Below, piece after piece: positions 1 through 8,676 of a DNA stretch of 32,229 bases. A program made the translations under genes and the position numbers. The notes below the pieces were generated by a model. The model was not told the origin of the DNA and searched no databases. It worked only from the letters and a program-made list of their open reading frames with translations. Every line of letters begins with the position of its first letter. The first letter of the stretch is position 1. This DNA comes from Pseudorhodobacter sp. (GTDB lineage: Bacteria; Pseudomonadota; Alphaproteobacteria; Rhodobacterales; Rhodobacteraceae). The stretch covers positions 1-32,229 of the forward strand of contig JAHEBX010000016.1 of assembly GCA_024642045.1 (NCBI GenBank), in the 5' to 3' direction.

Positions 1-308
1 ATCTTGACCGAAGGCGCATCGGCGGGCATCACGATCACGGCGGGCAATCCGTGCAGCGCCGCAGCCAAGGCCACGCCCTGCGCATGGTTTCCCGAAGAAA
101 AGGCGATCACGCCCTTGGCCCCCTTCAGCGCTGATACCGCCGACCAACCGCCGCGAAACTTGAAACTTCCGGTCCACTGCAGGCACTCGGCCTTGACGAA
201 AATCTGCCGCCCCGCAAAGGCATCCAGCAACGGGGCGTTCAACAGCGGCGTGACCCGCGCATGGCCCCTGATCCGCTCTGCCGACGCTCTGATCATCTCG
301 ATATTCAT
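1..308 (-). CDS. Threonine dehydratase-like PLP enzyme (partial, 3' end outside window)
   Basis: Reading the minus strand from ATG at 308 gives MNIEMIRASAERIRGHARVT and then an uninterrupted frame to the window edge, which is why the ORF track omits it. The visible part holds FVKAECLQWTGSFKFRGG, the fold-type II PLP-binding stretch in which the Lys of SFKFRG forms the Schiff base, followed by FSSGNHAQGVA, the phosphate/substrate loop. This is the serine/threonine dehydratase - serine racemase family, cytoplasmic, acting on L-Thr or L-Ser. The ATG overlaps the TGA of the upstream hydrolase gene (ATGA), so the two are probably translated together. Dehydratase and racemase activity cannot be told apart from this fragment of about 100 residues. 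Confidence 0.85.
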   Translation of the reverse strand, partial: MNIEMIRASAERIRGHARVTPLLNAPLLDAFAGRQIFVKAECLQWTGSFKFRGGWSAVSALKGAKGVIAFSSGNHAQGVALAAALHGLPAVIVMPADAPSVK

Positions 309-1123
309 TGGCAAGCCTTGATAAAGGCGTGCAGAACCGCCTGTGCTTCGGGTTCGTCCAGAAAGGGGATATGGGCGCGGTCAGGCACCTCGGTTGTGAT
401 CATGTCAGGGCGGCGGCGCTGCATTTCTGCCATTGTCGCTTGCGTCAGCAAATCCGAATTCGCCCCACGGATCAGCGCGACAGGCAGCCCCGATAGCGCA
501 TCGAAAAACGGCCACAGATCCACCTCGGGTAACTTTAGCACCGCCAGCAAGGCATCGCGCAAGGCCGGATCATAGGTGATGCGCAGCCCGCCATCGACCT
601 CGCGGTAATGCAATTGCGCCTCTTGCAGCCAGCGGCTTGCCGGCACATTGGCAAATCCGGCCATCACCTCGGGCAAAACGGCGGCCATCGCGGCGTGACT
701 GCGCGCCGCAGGGTTGCGCCCCACATAATCGGCGATCCGCGCCATGCCGTCACGGTCCAGCGCAGGTCCGATGTCGTTGAAACAGACGCCCAGCAGCCGC
801 TCTTTGGCCACCGCCGCCAGCGTCATCGCGATCAACCCCCCGCGCGAAGTGCCAAGGATTGCTGCCTTGGCAACCCCCAGATGATCCAACAACTCCAGCG
901 CGTCGCGCCCCTCTTGCGGCACGGTATAGCTTGCCGCTCCCGTCCACGCGCTCTCACCGCGCCCGCGATAATCCATGCGGATCAGCCGCACGCCAGCCAG
1001 CGGCAGCATATAGTCGAAATCCCCCATCGTGCGCGTCAGCCCTGCCAGACACAGCAGCGCCAGCCCCTCGCCTTCGTCAGAATAGGCCAGTTTTGCGCCG
1101 TCACTCGCGGTAAAGAATGCCAT
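305..1123 (-). CDS. Alpha/beta-fold hydrolase
   Basis: The protein is 272 aa from the preferred start MAFFTASDG. The ORF track begins 10 codons earlier, but GGAGG lies 6 nt before this second of two adjacent ATGs. It shows the nucleophile elbow GTSRGG (Ser93), a probable acid Asp224 in RGANSDLL and His251 in RAHIPFLDEPEA, so the Ser-Asp-His triad is complete. The early DYRGRGES stretch is typical of small-molecule alpha/beta hydrolases (esterases, lactonases, enol-lactone hydrolases). No signal peptide is visible, so it should be cytoplasmic. Its stop overlaps the start of the threonine-dehydratase-like gene (ATGA), which suggests a two-gene operon. The substrate is unknown. Confidence 0.85.
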   Translation of the reverse strand: MAFFTASDGAKLAYSDEGEGLALLCLAGLTRTMGDFDYMLPLAGVRLIRMDYRGRGESAWTGAASYTVPQEGRDALELLDHLGVAKAAILGTSRGGLIAMTLAAVAKERLLGVCFNDIGPALDRDGMARIADYVGRNPAARSHAAMAAVLPEVMAGFANVPASRWLQEAQLHYREVDGGLRITYDPALRDALLAVLKLPEVDLWPFFDALSGLPVALIRGANSDLLTQATMAEMQRRRPDMITTEVPDRAHIPFLDEPEAQAVLHAFIKACQ

Positions 1124-1251
1124 CATACGCCTCCGTTTGGCGCAGACTGGCACGGTAAGACGCCGCGCGAAAGGGGGCGCGGCATTCGCGCCGCTTGCAC
1201 GAGGCGGTCCCTGACGTTATGCCCAACCGCAAAACGTGAAGGGCAGAACCT

Positions 1252-3030
1252 ATGGCCAAAGAACCGCTTCCGCAGCGCGCCACCTCGAAAAAGGTTGGCA
1301 ATCTTGCTGGCCTTTGGCCGTTCATCCGGCCCTACCGCGTGATGGTCGTAATGGCTGCCGTGGCGCTGGTGACCACGTCGACCGTTAGCCTCGTGCTGCC
1401 ACTCGCAGTGCGACGTGTGGTTGACAGCTTTGGCGTTGGTGATTTCCGGCTGTTGGATAAGTACTTTGGCGCGGCGATTTTGCTGGCTCTGTTGCTCGCG
1501 CTGGGAACCGGAGTGCGCTATTACTTCGTCACTCGCTTGGGCGAGCGCGTGGTGACAGACATCCGCGCGGCTCTGTTCAACCGCGTGATGGGCCTCTCGC
1601 CGGCCTTCTTTGAAAAGATCATGACCGGCGAGGTGCTCAGCCGGATCACTACTGATACAACGCTGATCCTCTCAGTGATCGGCTCGTCAATATCGGTTGC
1701 GCTGCGCAATATGCTGACGGTGCTGGGCGGCATGGTGCTGATGGGCCTGACCTCGGCCAAGCTGACGGGCCTTGTGCTGTTGATCGTGCCTGCGGTGGTG
1801 ATCCCGATTGTCACGCTGGGGCGGCGTTTGCGCACTCTGTCGCGCGACAATCAGGACTTGATCGCGCAATCCTCTGGCAAGGCCTCCGAGGCGCTTTCGG
1901 CGGTGCAAACCGTGCAGGCCTTTACCCACGAGGGGCTGACCCGCGCCGAATTCGGTGCCGTCAACGAAAAATCGTTCGACTCTGCCCGCGCGCGGATCAA
2001 GACCCGCGCGATTATGACGATGATCGTGATCTTCCTTGTGTTTGCAGGGGTGGTCGGGGTTTTGTGGATCGGCGCGCGCGATGTGCGTGATGGCACGATG
2101 ACGGGCGGCCAGTTGGTGCAGTTCGTGATCTATGCCGTGCTGGTGTCAGGGGCTGTTGGCTCGCTTTCCGAAATCTGGGGCGAATTGCAGCGCGCCGCAG
2201 GGGCCACCGAACGACTGGTCGAGATGATTAACGCTGACGACCCGCTGCCCGAAGCCGCGCATCCCATAGCGCTGCCAGCACCTGTGCGCGGCGAAGTCAC
2301 TCTGGATAACGTGCATTTTCAATACCCTGCGCGGCCTGATCGCTCGGCCCTCGACGGCGTCAGCCTGACGGTCAAGGCAGGCGAGACCGTGGCGCTCGTC
2401 GGCCCCTCGGGGGCTGGCAAGACCACCGTGCTGCAACTCCTGATGCGGTTTTACGACCCCCAAGAGGGCGCGCTGCGCTTTGACGGCATCGACCTGCGCG
2501 ATATGACACGCCAAGAGTTCCGCGCGCATATGGCGCTTGTGCCACAAGATCCGGTGATTTTTGCAGGCTCTGCGCTGGAAAACATCCGCTTTGGTCGCCC
2601 CGATGCGACCGAAGCCGAGGTGATCGAAGCCGCACGCGCGGCCGCCGCCGATGCTTTCATCACCGCCCTGCCGCAGGGCTATGCGACCTATCTGGGCGAA
2701 CGCGGCGTGATGCTGTCGGGCGGGCAAAAGCAGCGCATCGCCATTGCCCGCGCCATCCTGCGCGACGCCCGCGTTCTGCTGCTGGATGAGGCCACTTCGG
2801 CGCTTGACGCCGAGTCAGAACGCCTTGTGCAGGCAGCGGTCGAGCGTCTGGCCGAAGGCCGCACGATGATCGTCGTGGCCCACCGCCTTGCCACCGTCAA
2901 ACGTGCCGACCGGATCGTGGTGTTTGAAAACGGCCGCATCGCTGCCATCGGCACGCATGATGCGCTGGTGGCCGAAGGCGGGCTCTATGCCCGTCTGGCG
3001 CGCCTGCAATTCACCGACGGCGCTGTCTAG
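1252..3030 (+). CDS. ABC transporter, fused permease and ATPase (MsbA/ABCB-type exporter)
   Basis: 592 aa. The N-terminal half (about 20-310) has the hydrophobic segments of an ABC type-1 exporter transmembrane domain. The C-terminal half is a nucleotide-binding domain with Walker A GPSGAGKTT, Q-loop in LVPQDPVIF, signature LSGGQKQR, Walker B VLLLDEATSALD and H-loop VVAHRLATV. A fused half-transporter like this works as a homodimer in the inner membrane and exports lipids, drugs or similar hydrophobic molecules. The cargo cannot be read from the sequence. It is divergent from the hydrolase gene across about 125 bp and appears monocistronic. The start ATG is preceded only by a weak purine-rich stretch (gaagggcag). 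Confidence 0.9.
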   Translation: MAKEPLPQRATSKKVGNLAGLWPFIRPYRVMVVMAAVALVTTSTVSLVLPLAVRRVVDSFGVGDFRLLDKYFGAAILLALLLALGTGVRYYFVTRLGERVVTDIRAALFNRVMGLSPAFFEKIMTGEVLSRITTDTTLILSVIGSSISVALRNMLTVLGGMVLMGLTSAKLTGLVLLIVPAVVIPIVTLGRRLRTLSRDNQDLIAQSSGKASEALSAVQTVQAFTHEGLTRAEFGAVNEKSFDSARARIKTRAIMTMIVIFLVFAGVVGVLWIGARDVRDGTMTGGQLVQFVIYAVLVSGAVGSLSEIWGELQRAAGATERLVEMINADDPLPEAAHPIALPAPVRGEVTLDNVHFQYPARPDRSALDGVSLTVKAGETVALVGPSGAGKTTVLQLLMRFYDPQEGALRFDGIDLRDMTRQEFRAHMALVPQDPVIFAGSALENIRFGRPDATEAEVIEAARAAAADAFITALPQGYATYLGERGVMLSGGQKQRIAIARAILRDARVLLLDEATSALDAESERLVQAAVERLAEGRTMIVVAHRLATVKRADRIVVFENGRIAAIGTHDALVAEGGLYARLARLQFTDGAV

Positions 3031-3170
3031 GCCACCCGACGCGTCCCCCAATACTGCCGTAAGCCGTGTGAAATTCCCCGCCCCTTTGGCTTGCACCCTG
3101 TCGCAAGGCTGTTAACCTTCGCGCATAACCTCGGTCCAGTCGTTGGCCGTGGCAGTGTAAGGAGATCATC

Positions 3171-3605
3171 ATGGGTTTGTGGAGTTTCGTAAAAGACGCA
3201 GGGTCGTCGCTGTTTGGCAGCAAAGCCGAAGCGGGCACCGTGCCAGCAGCAGAAGCCGTCAAGGCCGATATGGAAAAGATGGGCCTTGATACCAAGGGCG
3301 TCGAAATCAAAGTCGACGGCGACAAGGTCAAGGTCGAAGGCACCGCCGTCTCGCCCGAGATGAAAGAGAAAATCATCCTCGCCGCGGGCAACATCAAAGG
3401 CGTGGCAACGGTCGAAGCCGAATCGGACGCGGCAGAGCCTGTGTTCTACACGGTGAAAAAGGGTGACACGCTTTCGGCCATCGCCCAGCACACGCTTGGC
3501 AAAGCCAGCCTCTATCCTGCGATTTTCGAGGCAAACAAGCCGATGCTGTCGCACCCCGACAAGATCTATCCCGGCCAGATGCTGCGCATCCCCGCCAAGG
3601 CCTGA
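3171..3605 (+). CDS. kbp: Kbp-like BON + LysM protein (potassium-binding protein family)
   Basis: 144 aa. The N-terminus MGLWSFVKDAGSSLF, a BON domain (about 25-85) and a C-terminal LysM domain (about 92-141, with YTVKKGDTLSAIA and IYPGQMLRIP) follow the layout and length of Escherichia coli Kbp (YgaU, 149 aa). The similarity includes the IFEANKPML segment as I remember it. Kbp is a cytoplasmic K+-binding protein induced by osmotic stress, and no signal peptide is seen here either. An excellent ribosome-binding site (aaggagatcatc) precedes the ATG. It stands alone between the ABC exporter and the acyl-CoA synthetase. K+ binding is inferred from family membership; no metal site is identified directly. 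Confidence 0.85.
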   Translation: MGLWSFVKDAGSSLFGSKAEAGTVPAAEAVKADMEKMGLDTKGVEIKVDGDKVKVEGTAVSPEMKEKIILAAGNIKGVATVEAESDAAEPVFYTVKKGDTLSAIAQHTLGKASLYPAIFEANKPMLSHPDKIYPGQMLRIPAKA

Positions 3606-3616
3606 TCGCGCGATCT

Positions 3617-3653
3617 GCACGTCCCGCCCTGCGGTGTCAGGGGCGGGGCGTGC
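3617..3653 (+). terminator. GC-rich hairpin after kbp, without U-tract
   Basis: The arms GCACGTCCCGCCC and GGGCGGGGCGTGC pair over 13 positions with one G-U pair and an 11-nt loop. The hairpin begins about a dozen bases after the kbp stop. No run of T follows, so this may be a weak terminator or a 3' end stabiliser rather than a classical intrinsic terminator. Confidence 0.45.
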
Positions 3654-3759
3654 GTGACACAGCGTCACAACCCCGTGCCCCCTTGGCAAAACCCGCATCT
3701 TTCCCCATCCTTACCCCATAATCAGGCCCCGAGATAAACGGGGCGCACGGGAGGGTGCT

Positions 3760-5649
3760 ATGGGAAGTTTTGCAACGCTTGCGGACCTGCAAGCCATCGA
3801 GGCCGAAGCTGCGTGGGAGGACCGCGCCCTGCCGCAGTCCGTCTACAGCTTTCTCGCGCGCACCACCGCCCAATACGGCGCTCGCCCCGCGATCAGCTTT
3901 CAGCTGCTTTCAGACCCCGACGCGGCGGCGCAGACCCTGACATGGGCCGCCCTGCAAGGCCGCGTCACCCAAGCCGCAAACCTTTTCCGAAGCCTTGGTG
4001 TCGGCGAGAGCGATGTCGTGGCCTATATCCTGCCCAATGCCTTGGAAACTGCGATCACGCTTTTGGCGGGCGCTACGGCGGGCATCGTCAATCCGATCAA
4101 CCCGCTGCTGGAACCCGAACAAATCGCCTCTATCCTGCGCGAGACGGGGGCCAAGGTCGTCGTCACCCTCAAGGCCTTTCCCAAGACCGATCTGCCGCAA
4201 AAGGTGGCCGAGGCGCTGTGCAATGCGCCCAACGTCAAGACCGTGCTCGAGGTTGATCTGAACCGCTATCTCACCCCGCCCAAAAGCTGGATCGTGCCGC
4301 TGGTGCGCCCGAAAAATCCGGTGCGCCACACCGCCCGCGTGCTGGATTTCGCTGCCGAATGCCGCAAACATTCGGCGGATCGGCTTAGCTTTCCCGACCG
4401 CACCGCCGATCATACCGCCGCCTATTTCCATACGGGTGGCACCACGGGCATGCCCAAAGTCGCCCAGCACCGCGCCAGCGGCATGATCTATCAGGGCTGG
4501 CTTGGCCAACGCCTGCTGTTCAACGAAAATGACGTGATGATGTGCCCGCTGCCGCTTTTTCACGTCTTTGCGGCCTATCCGATGCTGATGTCCGCCATCG
4601 CCTCGGGTTGCCATATCGTGTTTCCCACCCCCGCGGGCTATCGCGGCGAGGGGGTGTTCGACAACTTCTGGAAGCTGATTGCGCGCTGGAAAATCACCTA
4701 TATGGCCACGGTGCCCACAGCCATTTCTGCGCTGCTGCAACGCCCTGTTGATGCCGACATCACCACCCTGCGCGGCGCGTTTTCCGGCTCTGCCCCGCTG
4801 CCGATCGAACTGTTCAATCGCTTTGAAAAGATCACTGGCGTGCAGATCGTCGAAGGCTATGGCCTGACCGAGGCCACGTGCCTCGTCTCGATCAACCCGC
4901 CCGAGGGCACCAAGAAAATCGGTTCTGTCGGCTTGCCCTTCCCGCATTGCCACGTCCGCATCCTGCAAAAAACCCCTGACGGTTTTCGTCCATGCGCCAC
5001 GGATGAGGTTGGCGAGATTTGCATCGCCAATCCGGGCGTCATCCCCGGCGGCACCTATACCGAGGCTGACAAGAACCGCGATCTCTTTGCCGAGGGCATC
5101 TTTCTGCGCTCTGGCGATCTGGGGCGGCTTGATGCCGAGGGCTATCTTTTCATCACAGGTCGCGCCAAGGATCTGATCATTCGCGGTGGCCATAACATCG
5201 ACCCCGCCGTGATCGAAGAGGCGCTGATGGGCTGTGATGGCGTCGGCTTTGTCGGGGCGATCGGGCAGCCGGACGCCCATGCGGGCGAGCTTCCCTGCGC
5301 CTATGTCGAACTGACCAAAGGGTCAAGCGTGACCGTGGCCGATCTGCACAGCTATGCGCGCGATCACATCCTTGAACGCGCGGCCCTGCCCAAACATATC
5401 GAGATCTTGTCCGAGCTGCCAAAGACCGCCGTGGGCAAGGTCTTTAAGCCCGACCTGCGCCGCATGGCCATCACCCGTGTTTACAACGCGGCGCTGGCAG
5501 AGGCGGGCCTGCCTGCTCAAGTGGCATCGGTGATCGAGGATAAAAAGCGCGGCCTTGTGGCCCGGATCAGCCGTTCAGGCGATGTCACAGACGCCCAAGC
5601 AGGCGCAGTCTTGGGCCAATTCGCCCAAGGTTGGGAGTGGGCCGAATAA
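3760..5649 (+). CDS. Acyl-CoA synthetase (AMP-binding, ANL superfamily)
   Basis: 629 aa. The adenylate-forming signature YFHTGGTTGMPK (about 222-233) is followed by the A5 motif VEGYGLTEATC. Then come the A7/A8 region SGDLGRLDAEGYLFITGR with KDLIIRGGHNIDPAVIEE, and a C-terminal catalytic lysine in TAVGKVFKPDLRR. It activates a carboxylic acid with ATP and loads it on CoA through an acyl-adenylate. No transmembrane segment is evident. It is longer than the usual 500-560 aa, partly because of an N-terminal extension before the first core motif and an insertion around 170-215. The RBS gggagggtgct precedes the ATG. The substrate chain length is not readable. A terminator-like hairpin follows, so it is probably a single-gene unit. 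Confidence 0.88.
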   Translation: MGSFATLADLQAIEAEAAWEDRALPQSVYSFLARTTAQYGARPAISFQLLSDPDAAAQTLTWAALQGRVTQAANLFRSLGVGESDVVAYILPNALETAITLLAGATAGIVNPINPLLEPEQIASILRETGAKVVVTLKAFPKTDLPQKVAEALCNAPNVKTVLEVDLNRYLTPPKSWIVPLVRPKNPVRHTARVLDFAAECRKHSADRLSFPDRTADHTAAYFHTGGTTGMPKVAQHRASGMIYQGWLGQRLLFNENDVMMCPLPLFHVFAAYPMLMSAIASGCHIVFPTPAGYRGEGVFDNFWKLIARWKITYMATVPTAISALLQRPVDADITTLRGAFSGSAPLPIELFNRFEKITGVQIVEGYGLTEATCLVSINPPEGTKKIGSVGLPFPHCHVRILQKTPDGFRPCATDEVGEICIANPGVIPGGTYTEADKNRDLFAEGIFLRSGDLGRLDAEGYLFITGRAKDLIIRGGHNIDPAVIEEALMGCDGVGFVGAIGQPDAHAGELPCAYVELTKGSSVTVADLHSYARDHILERAALPKHIEILSELPKTAVGKVFKPDLRRMAITRVYNAALAEAGLPAQVASVIEDKKRGLVARISRSGDVTDAQAGAVLGQFAQGWEWAE

Positions 5650-5659
5650 ACACGGCTCG

Positions 5660-5693
5660 CCTGTGCGCAGGGTAGCATGACTGTGCGCACAGG
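5660..5693 (+). terminator. Rho-independent terminator of the acyl-CoA synthetase gene
   Basis: The perfect 10-bp arms CCTGTGCGCA and TGCGCACAGG are separated by 14 nt and followed by TTAATTTTT. It starts 10 bases after the stop codon and separates this unit from the convergent phosphatase gene. Confidence 0.75.
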
Positions 5694-5767
5694 TTAATTT
5701 TTGGTAAAGCTGCCAAGCTAACCTATTGATTTGTCACGTCTCTGGAAATGTCGCACTGTGCGACGTT

Positions 5768-6271
5768 TCAGGCCTCAATCTCGCGTGGGATGACAAAATC
5801 CACCGTCGCGCCCATGCCGAATTCCACATCGGCCCAGCTGTCGGTCACAAAGTCGACAACCAGCGTCGCCCCCGTCGGATAGCGGCCAAATTCCGAATTC
5901 AGCGGCGGATGCGCGACCAGTTTTGCAGCGAAATCCGCAATGCCCGGATTGTGTCCGATCATCATCACCACATCCGCCTTTGCATGCTGCAAAACCGCCA
6001 GCATCACATCCGGACCGGCATGATAAAGCGCCGGCTTCAATTCCAAGACCGGCGTGCCGGGCAGGGCAGGGGCCAGCCCGGACCACGTCGCCCGCGTGCG
6101 GACCGAATCCGAACACAGCACTTTTTCCGGCACATAGCCGCGCGAAGCCAACCATTGCCCCAGATCCGCTGCCGCAGCCTTGCCCCGCTCATTCAGCGGG
6201 CGGTCATGGTCGGGCATCAACGGATCGTCCCAAGCAGATTTGGCGTGACGAGTCAGGATAAGGCGCTTCAT
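5768..6271 (-). CDS. SixA-like histidine phosphatase
   Basis: 167 aa from ATG at 6271 (MKRLILTRHAKSAWDDP). The RHA motif (Arg8-His9) and the second His107 in MMIGHNPG are the catalytic pair of the histidine phosphatase (phosphoglycerate-mutase-like) superfamily. The short length and the RHAKS variant match SixA-type phosphohistidine phosphatases, which act on phosphorylated histidine in phosphotransfer proteins. The ORF track starts further upstream, but this ATG overlaps the TGA of the ferredoxin gene (ATGA), which supports the shorter form. It is the last gene of argB-ferredoxin-sixA. The physiological target is unknown. Confidence 0.85.
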   Translation of the reverse strand: MKRLILTRHAKSAWDDPLMPDHDRPLNERGKAAAADLGQWLASRGYVPEKVLCSDSVRTRATWSGLAPALPGTPVLELKPALYHAGPDVMLAVLQHAKADVVMMIGHNPGIADFAAKLVAHPPLNSEFGRYPTGATLVVDFVTDSWADVEFGMGATVDFVIPREIEA

Positions 6272-6909
6272 TTGTGGAATATTCCCATGTGATAGGCCGA
6301 GTGTTCCGCCAGTCTTGCACGGCCCGCAGGCAACGGGCAAGCCCGCCGCACAGCGCAGCCCGAATTCAGGCAGTCTGCCCCTTCGGACTGATCCAGAAAT
6401 GCGTGACAGGCTGGCAGGTCATACCCTGCCGTGCTCAGGGCGCCGACCGGGCAAGCGGTCAGGCAAGGGGCCGGGCAGGTGGAACAGGGATTTTGCGCAC
6501 GCGGCACTTGCACAACCTCGTTCAAGGCCAGCGCTCCGCGAAAGCTGACCATCAGCCCGAATTGATCGTGGACCAACAAGCGAACCGGACTTTCCCACAC
6601 CCGCCCAGTCCGCAAAGCCCAGGTGTAAAACGGATGATAGGGTTTGCCGCCAAACGGAAACAGCGCCTTTGCCCCTAAATCGCAAGCCAGTCCGCCGATC
6701 ACCCGCTGTGACCAACGATCTATCGGGTCAGGCGCGCCGTCCTGCCACTCTGGGCTCGCCGTGATTTGCGCCCAATAGTCGGGTTCGGCCGGACCTAGTA
6801 GCAATAGGCTGCGGGTGCCCGCTGGCAGGCTTTCGTCTCCGTCGCAGATAAACCCACCAAGCACCGTCAGACGATGCGCCGCCGCCTTTGCCTCGATCTG
6901 GGCCAGCAT
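6268..6909 (-). CDS. QueG-like 4Fe-4S ferredoxin-domain protein
   Basis: 213 aa. The C-terminal part carries one iron-sulfur motif, CSTCPAPCLTACP (Cys142, 145, 149, 153). More cysteines follow (168, 180, 185, 191, the last in RRACP), enough for a possible second cluster. The pattern resembles the ferredoxin part of epoxyqueuosine reductase QueG. However, the protein is much shorter, and the usual second-cluster ending (VCPWN-like) is replaced by ACPLPAG. It therefore probably transfers electrons or does a related reduction and is not QueG itself. Its ATG shares one base with the argB stop (TAATG), and its stop overlaps the phosphatase start. The exact function is not known to me. Confidence 0.8.
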   Translation of the reverse strand: MLAQIEAKAAAHRLTVLGGFICDGDESLPAGTRSLLLLGPAEPDYWAQITASPEWQDGAPDPIDRWSQRVIGGLACDLGAKALFPFGGKPYHPFYTWALRTGRVWESPVRLLVHDQFGLMVSFRGALALNEVVQVPRAQNPCSTCPAPCLTACPVGALSTAGYDLPACHAFLDQSEGADCLNSGCAVRRACPLPAGRARLAEHSAYHMGIFHK

Positions 6910-7808
6910 TACCGCTTGACGCGTGGTGTGACCCTTGGGGCGGTCGAGCGGATCTGACTGCCCGCGCCATGATCGGTGAACAGTTCCAGCAGACAGGCAT
7001 TCGGAATCCGCCCGTCCAGAATTGTAACCGCCCGTGTGCCAGCCTCAATCGCCATAAGCGCGGTTTCGGTTTTTGGAATCATCCCGCCCGCGATCACACC
7101 GTCGATGGTCATTTGGCGAATTTCCTCGGGTGTGATCTGGGTCATCACCTCGCCCGCCGCATTCTTGACCCCTGCCACATCGGTCAAGAGCAGCAAACGA
7201 TCGGCTTGCAAGGCGCCGGCAATCGCCCCCGCTGCGGTGTCACCATTGACATTAAACGTCTCGTTGTCGGCCATGCCTGTTGCGACGGGCGCGACCACGG
7301 GAATGATGCCCGCGCCGTAAAGATCGCGCAAGACCTGCACGTTCATTTCGACAGGGCGGCCGACAAAGCCCAACTCGGGGTCGTCGGTGACACAAACCAT
7401 CATGTCATCGTCTTTGCCCGAGATCCCGACCGCGCGCCCACCGGCATCCATGATCGCCTGCACGATGCGCTTGTTGACCAGACCCGACAGGATCATCTCG
7501 ACCACCTGCACCGTGGCCTTATCGGTCACGCGCTTGCCGCGCACGAATTTGCTTTCGATGCCAAGCTTGTTCAGCATGTCGTTGATCATCGGCCCGCCGC
7601 CATGCACCACGACCGGGTTCACACCGACCTGCCGCATCAGCACGATGTCGCGCGCAAATTCTGCCATCGCTGCATCATCGCCCATGGCGTTGCCGCCAAA
7701 TTTCACCACCACCACTGCGCCGGAAAAGCGTTGAAGATAGGGCAGCGCTTCGGAAAGCATTTTGGCGGTTGAAATGGCGTCGGTCATGGTAAGGGTCTGC
7801 TTCTGCAT
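6909..7808 (-). CDS. argB: Acetylglutamate kinase
   Basis: 299 aa from ATG at 7808 ([16 protein letters not shown]). This start lies behind a GGAG element and leaves a normal length. The amino-acid-kinase motifs are [11 protein letters not shown] near the N-terminus, [12 protein letters not shown] for the acetylglutamate/ATP glycine loop, and the C-terminal [15 protein letters not shown]. The enzyme phosphorylates N-acetyl-L-glutamate, the second step of arginine synthesis, in the cytoplasm. The family is often feedback-inhibited by arginine through an N-terminal helix, and this longer N-terminus is compatible with that. It heads the argB-ferredoxin-sixA overlap group and is divergent from the SDR gene. 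Confidence 0.95.
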   Translation of the reverse strand: MQKQTLTMTDAISTAKMLSEALPYLQRFSGAVVVVKFGGNAMGDDAAMAEFARDIVLMRQVGVNPVVVHGGGPMINDMLNKLGIESKFVRGKRVTDKATVQVVEMILSGLVNKRIVQAIMDAGGRAVGISGKDDDMMVCVTDDPELGFVGRPVEMNVQVLRDLYGAGIIPVVAPVATGMADNETFNVNGDTAAGAIAGALQADRLLLLTDVAGVKNAAGEVMTQITPEEIRQMTIDGVIAGGMIPKTETALMAIEAGTRAVTILDGRIPNACLLELFTDHGAGSQIRSTAPRVTPRVKR

Positions 7809-7935
7809 AGGGAGACTCCGATTTTTCAACAGTTTAACGACCTTATCTCGCCCTGCCAAGCTGGCATACCCCTAAAGGGCCGCTGCTTGCATTCCGCCAA
7901 CAAACACCTACCTTGGCGGCAGAAACGGAGGCCCC

Positions 7936-8667
7936 ATGTCTGACGCCAAAACAATCGTTCTGACCGGTGCAAGCCGTGGCATCGGACACGCCACCGTCAA
8001 GCGTTTCGGTTCGGAGGGCTGGCGCGTGCTGACGTGTTCGCGCCACCCGTTTGATCCGCGCTGCCCGTGGCCGGGTGGCGAAGACAATCACATCCAGATC
8101 GACCTCGCTGATCCGAAAAAGACCATCGAGGCAATTGAAACCATCAAGGCCAAGGTCAATGGCCGGCTTGATGCCTTGGTCAATAACGCAGGGATTTCCC
8201 CCAAGGGTGAAGGCGGCAAACGTCTGAATACGTTGGAAACGGATTTGCGCACTTGGGGGCATGTGTTCCACGTCAACTTCTTTGCTCCTGTAATTCTTGC
8301 GCGGGGTTTGCAAGACGAACTGGTTTCGGCACAGGGGGCGGTGGTCAATGTGACCTCTATCGTCGGCTCGCGCGTGCATCCCTTTGCGGGGGCGGCCTAT
8401 GCCACGTCAAAGGCGGCGCTGGCAGCGCTGACGCGCGAAATGGCGCATGATTTCGGGCCTTTGGGCGTTCGCGTCAATGCTATTGCGCCAGGTGAGGTTG
8501 AAACCGCGATCCTCTCGCCCGGCACGGATAAGATTGTCGAAACGCTGCCGCTGCGTCGTTTGGGCCAGCCCAAAGAGGTGGCCGAAGCGATCTGGTTCCT
8601 GTGCAACGCCCAGTCGAGTTACATCACGGGCACCGAGATTCAGATCAACGGCGGCCAACACGTCTGA
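7936..8667 (+). CDS. SDR family oxidoreductase
   Basis: 243 aa classical short-chain dehydrogenase/reductase. The nucleotide-binding loop TGASRGIGHA sits at the N-terminus, then DALVNNAGIS, the catalytic Ser in VNVTSIVGS and the YATSK motif (Tyr-x-x-x-Lys), and the C-terminal ITGTEIQINGGQHV. It uses NAD(P)H to reduce or oxidise a carbonyl/alcohol; the substrate is unknown. The RBS cggaggcccc precedes the ATG. A weak promoter match (TTGCAT - 16 bp - TACCTT) lies at 7887-7914. It runs opposite to engB and argB and its stop is only 9 bp from the engB stop, so it interrupts an otherwise minus-strand cluster. Confidence 0.9.
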   Translation: MSDAKTIVLTGASRGIGHATVKRFGSEGWRVLTCSRHPFDPRCPWPGGEDNHIQIDLADPKKTIEAIETIKAKVNGRLDALVNNAGISPKGEGGKRLNTLETDLRTWGHVFHVNFFAPVILARGLQDELVSAQGAVVNVTSIVGSRVHPFAGAAYATSKAALAALTREMAHDFGPLGVRVNAIAPGEVETAILSPGTDKIVETLPLRRLGQPKEVAEAIWFLCNAQSSYITGTEIQINGGQHV

Positions 8668-8676
8668 TGGGCATGC

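Noticed and set aside
3910-5280. 456-aa minus-strand ORF inside the acyl-CoA synthetase gene
   Set aside because: An antisense shadow of a GC-rich gene: it is His/Arg-rich with no family motif, while the plus frame has all ANL motifs. The same applies to 10055-11488, 15616-16758, 21515-22855 and 22982-24340.
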